Source: Methanolobus sp. ZRKC5
Lineage (GTDB): Archaea; Halobacteriota; Methanosarcinia; Methanosarcinales; Methanosarcinaceae
Reading direction: 5' to 3'
DNA: 64,000 bases
NCBI RefSeq assembly: GCF_038446525.1
Contig: NZ_CP151792.1
Span: forward strand, 2,294,001-2,358,000
In this document: one piece after another, positions 44,258-53,565 of the stretch
Numbering within the stretch: position 1 is the stretch's first letter
Layout of the letters: each line of letters begins with the position of its first letter
The notes under the pieces: model-generated
What the model saw: the letters and a program-made list of their open reading frames with translations, nothing else
What the model was told of the DNA's origin: nothing
Database searches by the model: none
Position numbers and translations under genes: made by a program

Positions 44258-45352
44258 TCAGGCAGAGTCTATTCCTGTCTCTTTCTGATCATTCTCATCT
44301 TCCAGGTATCTTTTTGCTAACAGGAATGTACTGCTTCCTGTGAGTATCACCAGGAATATGGCAATTACAAGACTTTCGGTTGTGAAATCCTGCCATGAGT
44401 GTACTGATGCCCATATTCCACTCCTTGTTACAAAGGTTGCGAATATCACCAGCAGGAATGAAACTACTGCAAGCAGTGGTGCCAGGAATCCGTATTCACC
44501 GTGTTTTGTGCGTGTCTGGGCATGCAGGTATGCTGTGGCAGTTATCCAGGGTATTAGTGAAGATGTTTCCACAGGATCCCATGTCCAGTACCATGCGCCC
44601 CAGCCGAGGACTTCGTATGCCCAGAATCCTCCAAGTCCTATTCCAAGTGTGAGGAAGAGCCAGGCAATTCTCATCCAGTCTCTTGCTATCAGTGTCCACT
44701 GTTCATCCTTTGTGAGAAGGTTAGAAATGGCAGATGCGAATGGTATGGTGAAAGCTGCATATCCAAGGAAGAGTACTGGCGGATGCACAGCCATCCAGGG
44801 ATTGCGCAAAAGCGGGTTCATTCCCTGCCCGTAGGGTACATCATAAAGTATAGCGAACGGGTTCCAGTTAGTTGCTTCAACCGTGCCAGTTGGCAGTATC
44901 TGGTACGCAGAAAATGGATTATCAATGACAAGCAATAGCAGGAACACGGATACAACTATCATGGATATCATTCTTGTGATGTCCATCATCTTTGTTTCAA
45001 CAAGTTCTTTTGTGTGTCCTGTGTAGCGGAGCAGCAAAAGCATCACGAGGGTTGCCCATGTCCAGAGTAGAAGAGATCCTTCCTGTCCGGCCCAGAAGGC
45101 TGATATTCGATAGAACCACGAAAGATCGGTGCTGGAATGATTGAATACATACTCATAGGAAGCATTGACACTAAGCAGTTGTATTATGAGTATGAGTGCA
45201 GAGAGTGTAATACATGCTGTACACAACATTTCCAGCTTATTCCAGTGCATTTTTGCCCTGTGCTGCGATGATGTATAGTAACTAATTGAATAGAAGGTGG
45301 CACCCCATCCACAGATGAATGCCAGCCATATGAGGATCATACCTAAGTTCAA
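44258..45352 (-). CDS. ccmF: Cytochrome c biogenesis protein CcmF, N-terminal half
   Basis: 364-residue membrane protein matching the first half of bacterial CcmF: the tryptophan-rich haem-handling motif WGAWYWTWDPVETSSLIPW is near residue 245, and conserved histidines sit in the flanking helices (MAVHPPVLFLGYAAF). CcmF holds haem and ligates it to apocytochrome c at the outer face of the membrane. It is the downstream gene of the pair, four bases after the C-terminal-half gene. Confidence 0.85.
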   Translation of the reverse strand: MNLGMILIWLAFICGWGATFYSISYYTSSQHRAKMHWNKLEMLCTACITLSALILIIQLLSVNASYEYVFNHSSTDLSWFYRISAFWAGQEGSLLLWTWATLVMLLLLRYTGHTKELVETKMMDITRMISMIVVSVFLLLLVIDNPFSAYQILPTGTVEATNWNPFAILYDVPYGQGMNPLLRNPWMAVHPPVLFLGYAAFTIPFASAISNLLTKDEQWTLIARDWMRIAWLFLTLGIGLGGFWAYEVLGWGAWYWTWDPVETSSLIPWITATAYLHAQTRTKHGEYGFLAPLLAVVSFLLVIFATFVTRSGIWASVHSWQDFTTESLVIAIFLVILTGSSTFLLAKRYLEDENDQKETGIDSA

Positions 45353-45356
45353 ATCA

Positions 45357-46385
45357 TCACCTCTTTCCCTTTGCTCTCTTAGCTTTTCGTTTTTCTATTT
45401 CATCTTCGAGCATGCGGTCATATCTTCCTTCATTTGCTTTATTGCTCATTCCGGATGTGCCTGATTTGATGCCTTTACTGCGGTCTGTTAGTAGCAGGCT
45501 GGTCATGCCTATTACCATCATGTAGATACCTCCCCAGAGGCAGTTGATGAATGGTACCGTTCGCATGTAGAGGTCGATCTCACCACCTGACTCGTCAATA
45601 GCTCTTGGAGCTATGAACAGTTCTTCTGTTGGCCCGCGGTTAATGTAGGTAGTCGTATATGTCTGCCCCCACTTGAAATCGGTGATGTAGCTGACCTTAC
45701 CGCTTTTGAAATAATTACCGTTCTTATAAATGTCAAAATCGACCCTTGTAGTATAGGCTGATGCCGGATAGGTGCGGAAGGGTTCACCAGTGTAGTATGA
45801 ATCCATATTATTGATCTTTAGCTGATAGTGCTGTCCTTCAAATGAACCGGTTTGATCTGTACTCAGGACAGCGGAACCTTCTACTTTCATGTTTGAGCTG
45901 AGGATAATTCCAAGCAGGATGAGTATGATGCCTACATGGATTACGTGCGCGCTGAGTTTCCTTATCTTTGCTGATGAAGGGGCATTTTTGTTGATGATGA
46001 ATATCCTGATAATCCTGTAGAAGGTTGCCATCAGTGCAACGATAAGGATGGGCACAGCAATATCCATGGGTGTATTCCCAAAGGGCGACATCACTGCAAA
46101 AAGTATCGAAAGGGTAGCAGATAATCCTATTATTGGGATGATGTACTTGCGATCAGCATAACCCACGAGCATACCTGTGCTCAGGACCAGAACAAGGATA
46201 GCAACGGGAATTGCAGTTCTATTGTTGAAGTATGCGGGTTCAAGGCCAAGCTCGACCCCGGTTGTGAGTTTTGCTATAAGGGGTGTTAACATCCCCATTG
46301 TTATGATTGTTGCCAGTAAAAGAAAAGTGACAACAGCTGCAAGCATAGTATTACTTGTTGTCGGGTAGGGTATTTTGTTTTTCAT
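45357..46385 (-). CDS. Cytochrome c biogenesis protein CcmF, C-terminal half
   Basis: 342 residues with about five membrane helices and an extracytoplasmic domain (TDQTGSFEGQHYQLKINNMD to GPTEELFIAPRAIDESGGEIDLYMRTVPF), matching the second half of CcmF. A charged cytoplasmic tail (RMLEDEIEKRKAKRAKGKR) is added. It is transcribed first, so the two halves are in the reverse order to their place in bacterial CcmF. Split CcmF is known in Methanosarcinales with c-type cytochromes. Confidence 0.82.
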   Translation of the reverse strand: MKNKIPYPTTSNTMLAAVVTFLLLATIITMGMLTPLIAKLTTGVELGLEPAYFNNRTAIPVAILVLVLSTGMLVGYADRKYIIPIIGLSATLSILFAVMSPFGNTPMDIAVPILIVALMATFYRIIRIFIINKNAPSSAKIRKLSAHVIHVGIILILLGIILSSNMKVEGSAVLSTDQTGSFEGQHYQLKINNMDSYYTGEPFRTYPASAYTTRVDFDIYKNGNYFKSGKVSYITDFKWGQTYTTTYINRGPTEELFIAPRAIDESGGEIDLYMRTVPFINCLWGGIYMMVIGMTSLLLTDRSKGIKSGTSGMSNKANEGRYDRMLEDEIEKRKAKRAKGKR

Positions 46386-46499
46386 CTTGCTGGCAAATCC
46401 TATGTGTACAACATATTTATAATTAAAGCTATTTTATCTATTGTGCTTCGATATATTAAATAACGATGTTGCATATCAGAACAGAACAACAAATGAGAG

Positions 46500-47075
46500 T
46501 TGATAATTACGATAGAAATGCTGATAACTGCTGTCTGGCTGATGCTTCCTGCTTATATCCCAAATCCTATGGCAGCTGTCCTTGGCGGAGGAAAGCCAAT
46601 TGACGATGGCAAAACAATGGCTGATGGGCGGCGTATACTCGGAGATGGAAAAACATATCATGGCCTTCTTACAGGTATATTCTTCGGAATGGTGGTGGGT
46701 CTGCTTCAGATGTATTATCTTTCTAAGAGAACAACACTGTTCTCAGTTGAGCTACCATCGTTTGCAGGAAATGGTTTAAGCGCCAGTGCGGTAATCGTGA
46801 TATTTACACTGGCATTTGGTTCACTGTTCGGGGATATGTTCATGAGTTTCTTCAAAAGAAGGCTTGGACTTAAGAGAGGTGCTCCGCTTCCGGTTATCGA
46901 CCAACTTGATTTTGTCTTTGGGGCATGGCTGCTTACATATATCGTGTCTCCTGGCTGGTTCACAGCCAATTTCACAATTCCAGTAATCATTGTGCTTCTG
47001 GTGCTGACTCCTGTTCTACACCTGGGTACGAATATCATAGGATATTTCATCGGGGTCAAGAATGAGCCCTGGTGA
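46500..47075 (+). CDS. carS: CDP-archaeol synthase CarS
   Basis: 191-residue integral membrane enzyme (former DUF46) making CDP-archaeol from CTP and unsaturated archaetidic acid in archaeal lipid synthesis. The signature is KPIDDGKTMADGRRILGDGKTYHG, with GSLFGDMFMSFFKRRLGLKRG as the second conserved block. The start is probably TTG 46500 or the ATG at 46518. TATA-like ATATATTA near 46450 supports a short leader. It is divergent from the ccmF genes. Confidence 0.92.
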   Translation: MIITIEMLITAVWLMLPAYIPNPMAAVLGGGKPIDDGKTMADGRRILGDGKTYHGLLTGIFFGMVVGLLQMYYLSKRTTLFSVELPSFAGNGLSASAVIVIFTLAFGSLFGDMFMSFFKRRLGLKRGAPLPVIDQLDFVFGAWLLTYIVSPGWFTANFTIPVIIVLLVLTPVLHLGTNIIGYFIGVKNEPW

Positions 47076-47107
47076 GCATTTTAAAAATATAATTATTAGG
47101 TGATCGA

Positions 47108-47641
47108 ATGTCTGATGGGAATGGTAAACGTGCATTGATAGATGCTCTGAAAGTGTGTGGTGCAGTTAAGTTCGGTGATTTCACACTTGCTTCAGGGAAG
47201 AAAAGTTCATATTATATTGACATAAAGAAGGCAAGTACAGATCCTGCTACGCTTAAAGTGATAGCAGAGGATGCCGCAATGGTCATAAAAGGATTGGATC
47301 TCGATGCTGTTGGTGGTGTCGTGCTTGGTGGTGTTCCTCTTGCTACGGCTGTTTCCCTTGAAGCAGAGCTTCCATTGATACTAATTCGCAAATCTGCAAA
47401 AGATTATGGCACTGGTGGACGCTTCGTCGGTGAGTTCAAACAAGGTTCAAAGATTTTGCTTCTTGAGGATGTGACTACAAGTGGTGGCTCTGTTAAGGAT
47501 GCCATAGTGGCGATCCGTGAAGCAGGTGGCATCGTGGAAAGGGTCATAACTGTTGTTGACCGAGAGTCTGGGGCAGAGAAAAACCTGAGTGACATAGGTG
47601 TGAAGCTTGTTCCTCTTGTCAGGGCAAGTGACCTTCTTTGA
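47108..47641 (+). CDS. pyrE: Orotate phosphoribosyltransferase
   Basis: 177-residue enzyme joining orotate to PRPP in UMP synthesis. The PRPP loop is ILLLEDVTTSGGSVKDA; the N-terminal FTLASGKKSSYYIDIKKAS is typical of short archaeal PyrE. TTAGGTGATCGA is a good Shine-Dalgarno. It follows carS by 32 bases and may be co-transcribed. Confidence 0.95.
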   Translation: MSDGNGKRALIDALKVCGAVKFGDFTLASGKKSSYYIDIKKASTDPATLKVIAEDAAMVIKGLDLDAVGGVVLGGVPLATAVSLEAELPLILIRKSAKDYGTGGRFVGEFKQGSKILLLEDVTTSGGSVKDAIVAIREAGGIVERVITVVDRESGAEKNLSDIGVKLVPLVRASDLL

Positions 47642-47800
47642 TATTACACATTAAAATAAAGACAAGTTATTTATTTCAGGAATTAGAACTCTTTGATATT
47701 CTGATTCCTAACAAAATAGGAAATAATAACAGATATTGAGTTAAGTTCCGGCTTATCTGCATATCATTAATAATAATTTTCTGATGATGAGGTTTGATAT

Positions 47801-49105
47801 ATGAATGTATTAGTAGTTGGTGGCGGCGGAAGGGAGCATGCTATCGTAGCAGCAATAGCACGAAGCAGGAATGATCCGTCCATCTATGTGGTGATGTCAA
47901 AGAAGAACCCGGGTATTGCTGCACTATGTGAGGATTTCCTCCTTGAGAAAGAAACAGATGTTGAGAAAGTCGTCGAATTTGCATTATCAAAGAATGTTGA
48001 GCTTGTTGTAGTTGGTCCGGAAGCACCTCTTGCAGTTGGTCTTGCAGATGCGCTCGAGGATGCGGGTATCAGTGTTGCCAGTCCAAAGCAAAAAGTTGCA
48101 CAGCTTGAGTTTGATAAGGCATGGGCACGCAATTTCATGAGAAATAACAATATTGACGGCTGTCCTGTCTTTGATGTATTCACTGATAAGGATGCTATGG
48201 ATGCTTTCATCGATAAACTCGGAAATGTTGCTATCAAGCCATCCGGCCTTACAGGCGGAAAGGGTGTCAAGGTAATGGGTGACCAGTTGCCTGATGTTGA
48301 GGCAGCAAAGGTATATGCTGCAAGTCTGCTCGATCAGGGTAGCGTTGTTGTTGAGGAGAACCTTGTTGGCGAGGAGTTCACCCTGCAGGCTTTTGTAGAT
48401 GGAACGAACCTTGCTTTCATGCCAACAGTACAGGATCATAAGAGGGCATTTGAGAATGACCTTGGACCTAATACGGGTGGTATGGGCTCTTATAATGCAC
48501 CAGGTGAGATTCTTCCTTTTCTTACTGCTGAAGATGTTGAAAGTTCAAAGCAGATAATGGTGGATACTGTAAAGGCGCTCTACAAGGAAACCGGGCAGAA
48601 GTACAAGGGTACGCTTTATGGTCAGTTCATGATCACAAAGGATGGTCCCAGGGTCATTGAGTTTAACGCACGTTTCGGTGATCCGGAGGCAATGAATGTG
48701 TTGCCTTTGCTTGAAACTGATTATGTGGATGTGCTTGCTGCAATGGCAAGCGGTACGCTTGATAAGCTGGATGTAAAGTTCAGTAAGAAGGCAACAGTTT
48801 GTAAGTATGCTGTTCCTGCAGGCTACCCTGACAAGCCGACAAAGGACAGGGAAGTAGTTGTCGGGGACATTGATGGTGCCATAATTTTCTATTCCAGTGT
48901 TTACGAGAAGGATGGAAAAGTCTACACCACCGGATCAAGGTCTGTTGCTGTTGTAGGTGTTGCAGATTCAATTGAAAATGCTGAAAAGATAGCCCAGGAT
49001 GCCCTGGAGAATCTTTCTGGTGATCTTCATTACAGAAGTGATATCGGTAAAGCAGCTCTTATCCAGAGGCGCATTGACCACATGAACCAAATACGTGGAC
49101 AGTAA
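47801..49105 (+). CDS. purD: Phosphoribosylamine-glycine ligase
   Basis: 434-residue GAR synthetase, second step of purine synthesis. The N-terminal Rossmann part begins [15 protein letters not shown]; the ATP-grasp core has [14 protein letters not shown] and the metal site in [14 protein letters not shown]. Full length. The ATG has only a weak GATGAGG upstream. Confidence 0.96.
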   Translation: MNVLVVGGGGREHAIVAAIARSRNDPSIYVVMSKKNPGIAALCEDFLLEKETDVEKVVEFALSKNVELVVVGPEAPLAVGLADALEDAGISVASPKQKVAQLEFDKAWARNFMRNNNIDGCPVFDVFTDKDAMDAFIDKLGNVAIKPSGLTGGKGVKVMGDQLPDVEAAKVYAASLLDQGSVVVEENLVGEEFTLQAFVDGTNLAFMPTVQDHKRAFENDLGPNTGGMGSYNAPGEILPFLTAEDVESSKQIMVDTVKALYKETGQKYKGTLYGQFMITKDGPRVIEFNARFGDPEAMNVLPLLETDYVDVLAAMASGTLDKLDVKFSKKATVCKYAVPAGYPDKPTKDREVVVGDIDGAIIFYSSVYEKDGKVYTTGSRSVAVVGVADSIENAEKIAQDALENLSGDLHYRSDIGKAALIQRRIDHMNQIRGQ

Positions 49106-49136
49106 GATTATTAGTTATTTAATGAGGGTTGATAAT

Positions 49137-50042
49137 ATGAAACATCTTATTTCAATGGCTGATCTGACTCATGATGAGATTATTGAGATACTCGATATGG
49201 CAGAAGACCTGAAGGAAAAACGCTTACGAGGCAAGGTCACTGATCTGATGAAGAACAAGAGCCTTGGTATGATATTTGAGAAATCATCTACACGTACCCG
49301 TGTTTCATTTGAGGTTGCTATGTGTGATCTTGGTGGGCATGCATTATACCTGAATGCCAGGGATATGCAGCTTGGTCGTGGTGAAACGGTTGGGGATACC
49401 TCGGAGGTGCTCTCAAGATATCTCTACGGTATCATTGCAAGAGTTTACAGCCATGAGACGGTGAAACAACTGGCAGAACACTCCTCAATTCCGGTTATCA
49501 ATGCACTTTCGGATAAGGAGCATCCATGTCAGATACTTGCTGACCTGCTCACTATCCGCGAGTACAAGAACAAGCTCTCTGACCTGAAATATGCATGGGT
49601 TGGCGATGGGAATAATGTGTGTAATTCAGCTATTATCGGCTGTGCTCTTATGGAAATGGAGGCTGTGGTTGCATGTCCTCCCGGATATGAACCTGATGAG
49701 GACATTGTGGAACTTGCAAGAGAGCTTGGTGGCAACATTACTATCACCAATGATCCAAAGGAGGCTGCAAAGGATGCTGATATTATCTATGCAGATGTCT
49801 GGGTGTCCATGGGTGATGAGGATGAACGTGATAAACGTCTTGCAGACCTTGCTCCATACCAGATAAACACTGAACTGGTGGAGCAGGCGAAAGCAGATGT
49901 TATAGTGATGCATTGCCTTCCTGCACACCGCGGCGAGGAGATTAGTGCAGAGGTTATGGATGGTCCTCATTCAGTTGTTTTCGATCAGGCTGAGAACCGC
50001 CTGCATGCCCAGAAAGCACTTTTAATGAAACTGATGGCGTAA
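49137..50042 (+). CDS. argF: Ornithine carbamoyltransferase
   Basis: 301-residue enzyme making citrulline in arginine synthesis. Carbamoyl-phosphate site [13 protein letters not shown], then [11 protein letters not shown] and the ornithine site [12 protein letters not shown]. The ATG at 49137 follows GAGGG; an ATG at 49095 overlaps purD and is rejected. Confidence 0.96.
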   Translation: MKHLISMADLTHDEIIEILDMAEDLKEKRLRGKVTDLMKNKSLGMIFEKSSTRTRVSFEVAMCDLGGHALYLNARDMQLGRGETVGDTSEVLSRYLYGIIARVYSHETVKQLAEHSSIPVINALSDKEHPCQILADLLTIREYKNKLSDLKYAWVGDGNNVCNSAIIGCALMEMEAVVACPPGYEPDEDIVELARELGGNITITNDPKEAAKDADIIYADVWVSMGDEDERDKRLADLAPYQINTELVEQAKADVIVMHCLPAHRGEEISAEVMDGPHSVVFDQAENRLHAQKALLMKLMA

Positions 50043-50122
50043 GTAGTCGCCAGTTTCCTCAAATCCTATTTTCTGAACACAAAGTTTAATTAGAAAAAGC
50101 ACTAGTAAACACCATTCACAAT

Positions 50123-50210
50123 GCGGGAGTTGCCCAGCCTGGCCAAAGGCGCTAGGTTCAGAGCCTAGTCTCGTAGGAGTTCATGCGTTCGAATCGCATC
50201 TCCCGCACCA
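50123..50210 (+). tRNA. tRNA-Leu (anticodon CAG)
   Basis: 88-base class II tRNA with acceptor GCGGGAG/CTCCCGC, anticodon stem CTAGG/CCTAG and loop TTCAGAG (anticodon CAG), T loop TTCGAAT and encoded CCA. Very similar to the tRNA-Leu(GAG) pair at 11.5 kb. Reads CUG. Confidence 0.96.
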
Positions 50211-50251
50211 CGAACTTTTTTTAGAGTAACGGAATAGTACAAAAAGCAATT

Positions 50252-51037
50252 TTATATTTTAGTTATTGCCGTTGAATCCTTCAAGTAATACTCGAAAAGA
50301 TCTTTACTCCATTGTTTTGCTCTGGGGTTGCAGCAGGCTAATTGCTTGTTACTAAATTCATTCGTTTTGGAAAGCAACCTTAAATTAAAACAATGTTTGC
50401 TTACTGACAAGGATAACAGTTCCATATGTTTCTGGCAAATGTAAAATTTAATTTTACCACCATCAATTAACTCTTTGAATTCCTCATACCAATCTTCTTT
50501 GAGTTTTTCAAATAATTCTTCGGTGATTATTACATGAACATCTTTGTTTTTTTCTGCAAAATTTGAGAGTATTTGATAGAAGATCGGGTGTACAAAAGTA
50601 AATATAAAAGACAGTGAACTCGATTCATTAGCCTTTTCGATAAAATCCTTGTTGATCTCATATGTATTGATCAAACTGGGTTCTATTATTTTGCAATCCT
50701 TAATTTCATTTATTCTTTTTAATAGGTGAGGGGGAATGAATTCAGTTTCGTGGCATGCAAAATAGCCTTTAGTATGCTCAAAAGCAGCAATAGTATCCAG
50801 GAAAGGTTTCGTTTCATCAACTATTAGTTTTCCTATAGTAGTTAATTCGTAAACATCTCCGGATTGAGTTACAAGGGAGTAATTTTTTAAAATCTTGGCT
50901 TGAGGAAGCAATGCCGTTCTTGTTGTTTTTAGTGACTTTAGAATAGTCTCCATTTCCTGGGGACCTTCATGCAACAATAAAAGCATACTTTTTCTTTTTT
51001 CAGATGCAAACATTACATCGGTCAACATTTTTTTCAT
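50252..51037 (-). CDS. Winged-helix regulator with FilR1 (DUF1724) domain, copy 1
   Basis: 261 residues. N-terminal winged helix (ILKSLKTTRTALLPQAKILKNYSLV) and C-terminal FilR1 domain (from about residue 130, ending CNPRAKQWSKDLFEYYLKDS). This architecture is the methanogen Msr/MreA regulator type that controls methyltransferase and methanogenesis genes. The ATG at 51037 is chosen; a GTG three codons upstream is also open. Very similar to copy 2. Confidence 0.88.
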   Translation of the reverse strand: MKKMLTDVMFASEKRKSMLLLLHEGPQEMETILKSLKTTRTALLPQAKILKNYSLVTQSGDVYELTTIGKLIVDETKPFLDTIAAFEHTKGYFACHETEFIPPHLLKRINEIKDCKIIEPSLINTYEINKDFIEKANESSSLSFIFTFVHPIFYQILSNFAEKNKDVHVIITEELFEKLKEDWYEEFKELIDGGKIKFYICQKHMELLSLSVSKHCFNLRLLSKTNEFSNKQLACCNPRAKQWSKDLFEYYLKDSTAITKI

Positions 51038-51046
51038 GCACTGCAC

Positions 51047-51370
51047 ATCCTGCCAGTAAATCCAATTATCTGTCTACTGCAACCAAAAATAACACAGAGT
51101 CATATAATATTCCTAATAAATCGCCTTTTATAGATATAGCTATCGAAAGTTTTCACATGTACACATGTATATCTCCACTACGCAGTACTATTTATTTTTC
51201 TTTCCTGAAAACATTTTTTTCTAAACATGAAATTGTGGAAACTAGGCTAACAAATATTGGTGAGAAGAAGGTTTATGAATATGCACATAACTAAAATACG
51301 TAGGGCTGAAAACAGGACTGAATATAAACTATTATCATAAGAATGTAGTAGCATACAAATCAAAAAGATT
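51047..51370. other. Spacer between the two FilR1 regulator genes
   Basis: AT-rich. Contains ACATGTACACATGT near 51155, a double palindrome about 115 bases upstream of copy 1, a possible operator. No gene supported. Confidence 0.4.
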
Positions 51371-52144
51371 CTATATTTCAGTTATTGCTGTTGAATCTTT
51401 CAAGTAATAATTGAAAAGGTCTTTACTCCACTGACGTGCTTTAGGATTGTAGCAGTATAGTTGTTTGTTACTAAATTCATTATTTTTAGACAATAATCTC
51501 AGAACAAAGCGCTGATCACTTATTGATAATGGCAAAAGTTCTATATCTTTTTCACAGACGTAATATTTGATGTTTTCACACCCAAGAAAGTGCTTAAATT
51601 CATCATACCACTCATTCTTATGTTTTTCAAAAAGCTCTTTGTTGAGTATCATTGAAACTTTTATGTTTCTTTTTGCATAATCTGACATAATTAAAGGAAA
51701 ATCAGGATGCATAAAAGTAACTACAAAGAATAATGAATTTGATTTATTAGCCATTTCAGAAAATATCTTGTTGACTTCATATGTATTCAGTAAACTAGGT
51801 TCTATTATTTCACAATCTTTGATTTCGTTTATTCTTTTCAAAAGATTATTGGGAATACAATCTATATTATGAGATGCCAGATATTCCTCATTCTGATCAA
51901 GAGCATCAATAGTTTCCAGGAAAGGTTTTGTTTCATCAACTACAACTTTTCCCATAGTCGTCAATTCGTAAACATCTCCGGATTGAGTGACAAGGAAATG
52001 ATTTCTTAAAATCTTAACCTGTGGGAGTAATGCTGTTCTTGTTGTTTTTAATGACTTTAGGATTGTCTTCATTTCTTTTGGACCATCCTGTAGTAACAAG
52101 AGCATATTCTTTCTCTTCTCAGAGGCAAATATTACATCAATCAA
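51371..52144 (-). CDS. Winged-helix regulator with FilR1 domain, copy 2, 5' end cut by IS1
   Basis: 257 residues in frame from a TTG. Alignment with copy 1 (there ATG-AAA-AAA-ATG-TTG-ACC) shows that the native ATG and one codon are missing, because the IS1-family element at 52151 begins six bases upstream of the TTG. The original promoter and ribosome-binding site are therefore lost. Whether TTG is used now is unknown. Otherwise complete. Confidence 0.8.
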   Translation of the reverse strand: MIDVIFASEKRKNMLLLLQDGPKEMKTILKSLKTTRTALLPQVKILRNHFLVTQSGDVYELTTMGKVVVDETKPFLETIDALDQNEEYLASHNIDCIPNNLLKRINEIKDCEIIEPSLLNTYEVNKIFSEMANKSNSLFFVVTFMHPDFPLIMSDYAKRNIKVSMILNKELFEKHKNEWYDEFKHFLGCENIKYYVCEKDIELLPLSISDQRFVLRLLSKNNEFSNKQLYCYNPKARQWSKDLFNYYLKDSTAITEI

Positions 52145-52150
52145 CGTTTT

Positions 52151-52890
52151 GGCTTTGGTAATTAAACATCGTTATATAATATGATGGCCTCTTTTTATAT
52201 ATGAATTGTCCAAAGTGTAAGAGTTCCAGTCATAAGAAGAACGGTAGGATTGATGGTCGACAACGCTACAAATGCCATGATTGTGGATACAACTATTCAG
52301 TAGATATAAAATCCACCGCTAGCCCCGTATCTGTTAAGCGACAGGCTTTACAACTCTATCTGGAGGGGTTGGGATTTCGTTCAATTGGACGTTTTTTGGG
52401 CGTTAGTCATGTTTCTGTTCAAAAATGGATTCGAAAATTTGGTAGTGAATTAGAGGATCTAAAAAGTGAAAATGAGATTTCTGTTGTGGAATTGGACGAG
52501 ATGCATACTTATATTGGGAATAAAAAAACTACTGCTGGATATGGATTGCTGTTGATAGATATGGGAAGAAATTCATCGATTGCTCTTTTGGCAGCAGAGG
52601 AACAAAAACAGGACAAAAACTCTGGAAAAAGTTAAAGACAAAAGAGGTTGGGGAAGTAATGACGGATTATTGGAGGGCATATGCCAAGTTAGTCCCCAGA
52701 AACATCCATACTCGATCAAAAGCAGAAACATATACTGTTGAAGGATACAACAGCATATTTAGGCATTTCCTGGCAAGACTAAGGAGAAAGTCAAAGTGTT
52801 ATACTAAAAGTCTTGAAATGCTAAAAATCTCCGTTTTGCTCTTGATGAAATATAGGAATAAAGAACTAGCTATGTTTAATTAACAATGCC
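52151..52890. mobile_element. IS1-family insertion sequence
   Basis: 740 bp with inverted ends GGCTTTGGTAATTAAACA and the complement of GGCATTGTTAATTAAACA (16 of 18 match). No direct repeats flank it: AACGTTTT on the left, AAAAAAAG on the right. The genes on both sides are cut at their 5' ends, which points to a rearrangement rather than simple insertion. Confidence 0.82.
52201..52883 (+). pseudogene. IS1-family transposase, frameshifted
   Basis: The N-terminal zinc-binding part MNCPKCKSSSHKKNGRIDGR and the helix-turn-helix (RSIGRFLGVSHVSVQKWIR) are followed by ELDEMHTYIGNKKTTAGYGL. The frame then breaks near 52561-52570 (ATGGGAAGAAATTC) and the catalytic end continues in the -1 frame: KKFIDCSFGSRGTKTG ... 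MTDYWRAYAKLVP ... VEGYNSIFRHFLARL. The break is not at a classic slippery site, so a one-base deletion is more likely than programmed shifting. Confidence 0.78.
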
Positions 52891-52891
52891 A

Positions 52892-53540
52892 AAAAAAGAA
52901 CGGTTCTCTTGAATTAAGCGCTTATGACAGTAAAAAGCAGAAAGATATCGTCCATGAATGCAACATGGTGGTCCACGGACTTGGAAGGGTTCCTGCCATA
53001 GATGGCCTTGAACCTGAAAAAGGTGGAGTGGATATCGAACATGGAGCCATTGATGTCAATGAATATCTGCAAAGCATATCAAATCCTTCAGTATATGCCG
53101 CAGGAGATTGTATAATCCCCGGACCTGCACTTACCCCTACTGCAAGTCTTCAGGCACACATAGTTGCATCCAATATACTGGATGGAAACAAACATACAGC
53201 AGACTACACAGAAATAGCCTCTGCAGTATTTACCATTCCCACACTTGCAGCAGTAGGAATAATGGAAAAGGATGCTACTGACAGACATAAAGTTCTATTC
53301 AATGACATGAGCCAGTATTATTCTGCAAAGAAAACGAACCTTGGGTTTTCTGCATCCAAGATCATTATTGAAAAAGATACCGGAAAAATAGTAGGAGCGC
53401 ACGTAATTGGACCAAATGCTGAAGATACTATCAATCTTTTCACTCTGGCCATAAAGGCAGGACTTACCGCTGAACAGGTAAGGGAACCCATGTACGCCTA
53501 TCCTGCAAGCAGTTACGATGTGAAGTATATGCTCAAATAA
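52892..53540 (+). pseudogene. C-terminal half of a pyridine nucleotide-disulfide oxidoreductase
   Basis: About 215 codons from the IS border: ECNMVVHGLGRVPAIDGL, then the FAD motif VYAAGDCIIPGPALTPTASL and the dimerisation domain FTIPTLAAVGIMEKDA ... AHVIGPNAEDTINLF. This is the second half of a mercuric-reductase/dihydrolipoamide-dehydrogenase-like flavoprotein; the N-terminal FAD domain with the redox cysteines is missing. Frame begins inside the IS end with no start of its own (an ATG occurs at 52965). Confidence 0.8.
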
Positions 53541-53565
53541 GAGCATAATTTTTTTTCAAAAAATA

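Noticed and set aside
52510-52530. Programmed IS1-type frameshift at the A-rich run GGGAATAAAAAAAC
   Set aside because: The frame is continuous across this run (IGNKKTTAGYG); the actual break is about 40 bases downstream at a non-slippery site.
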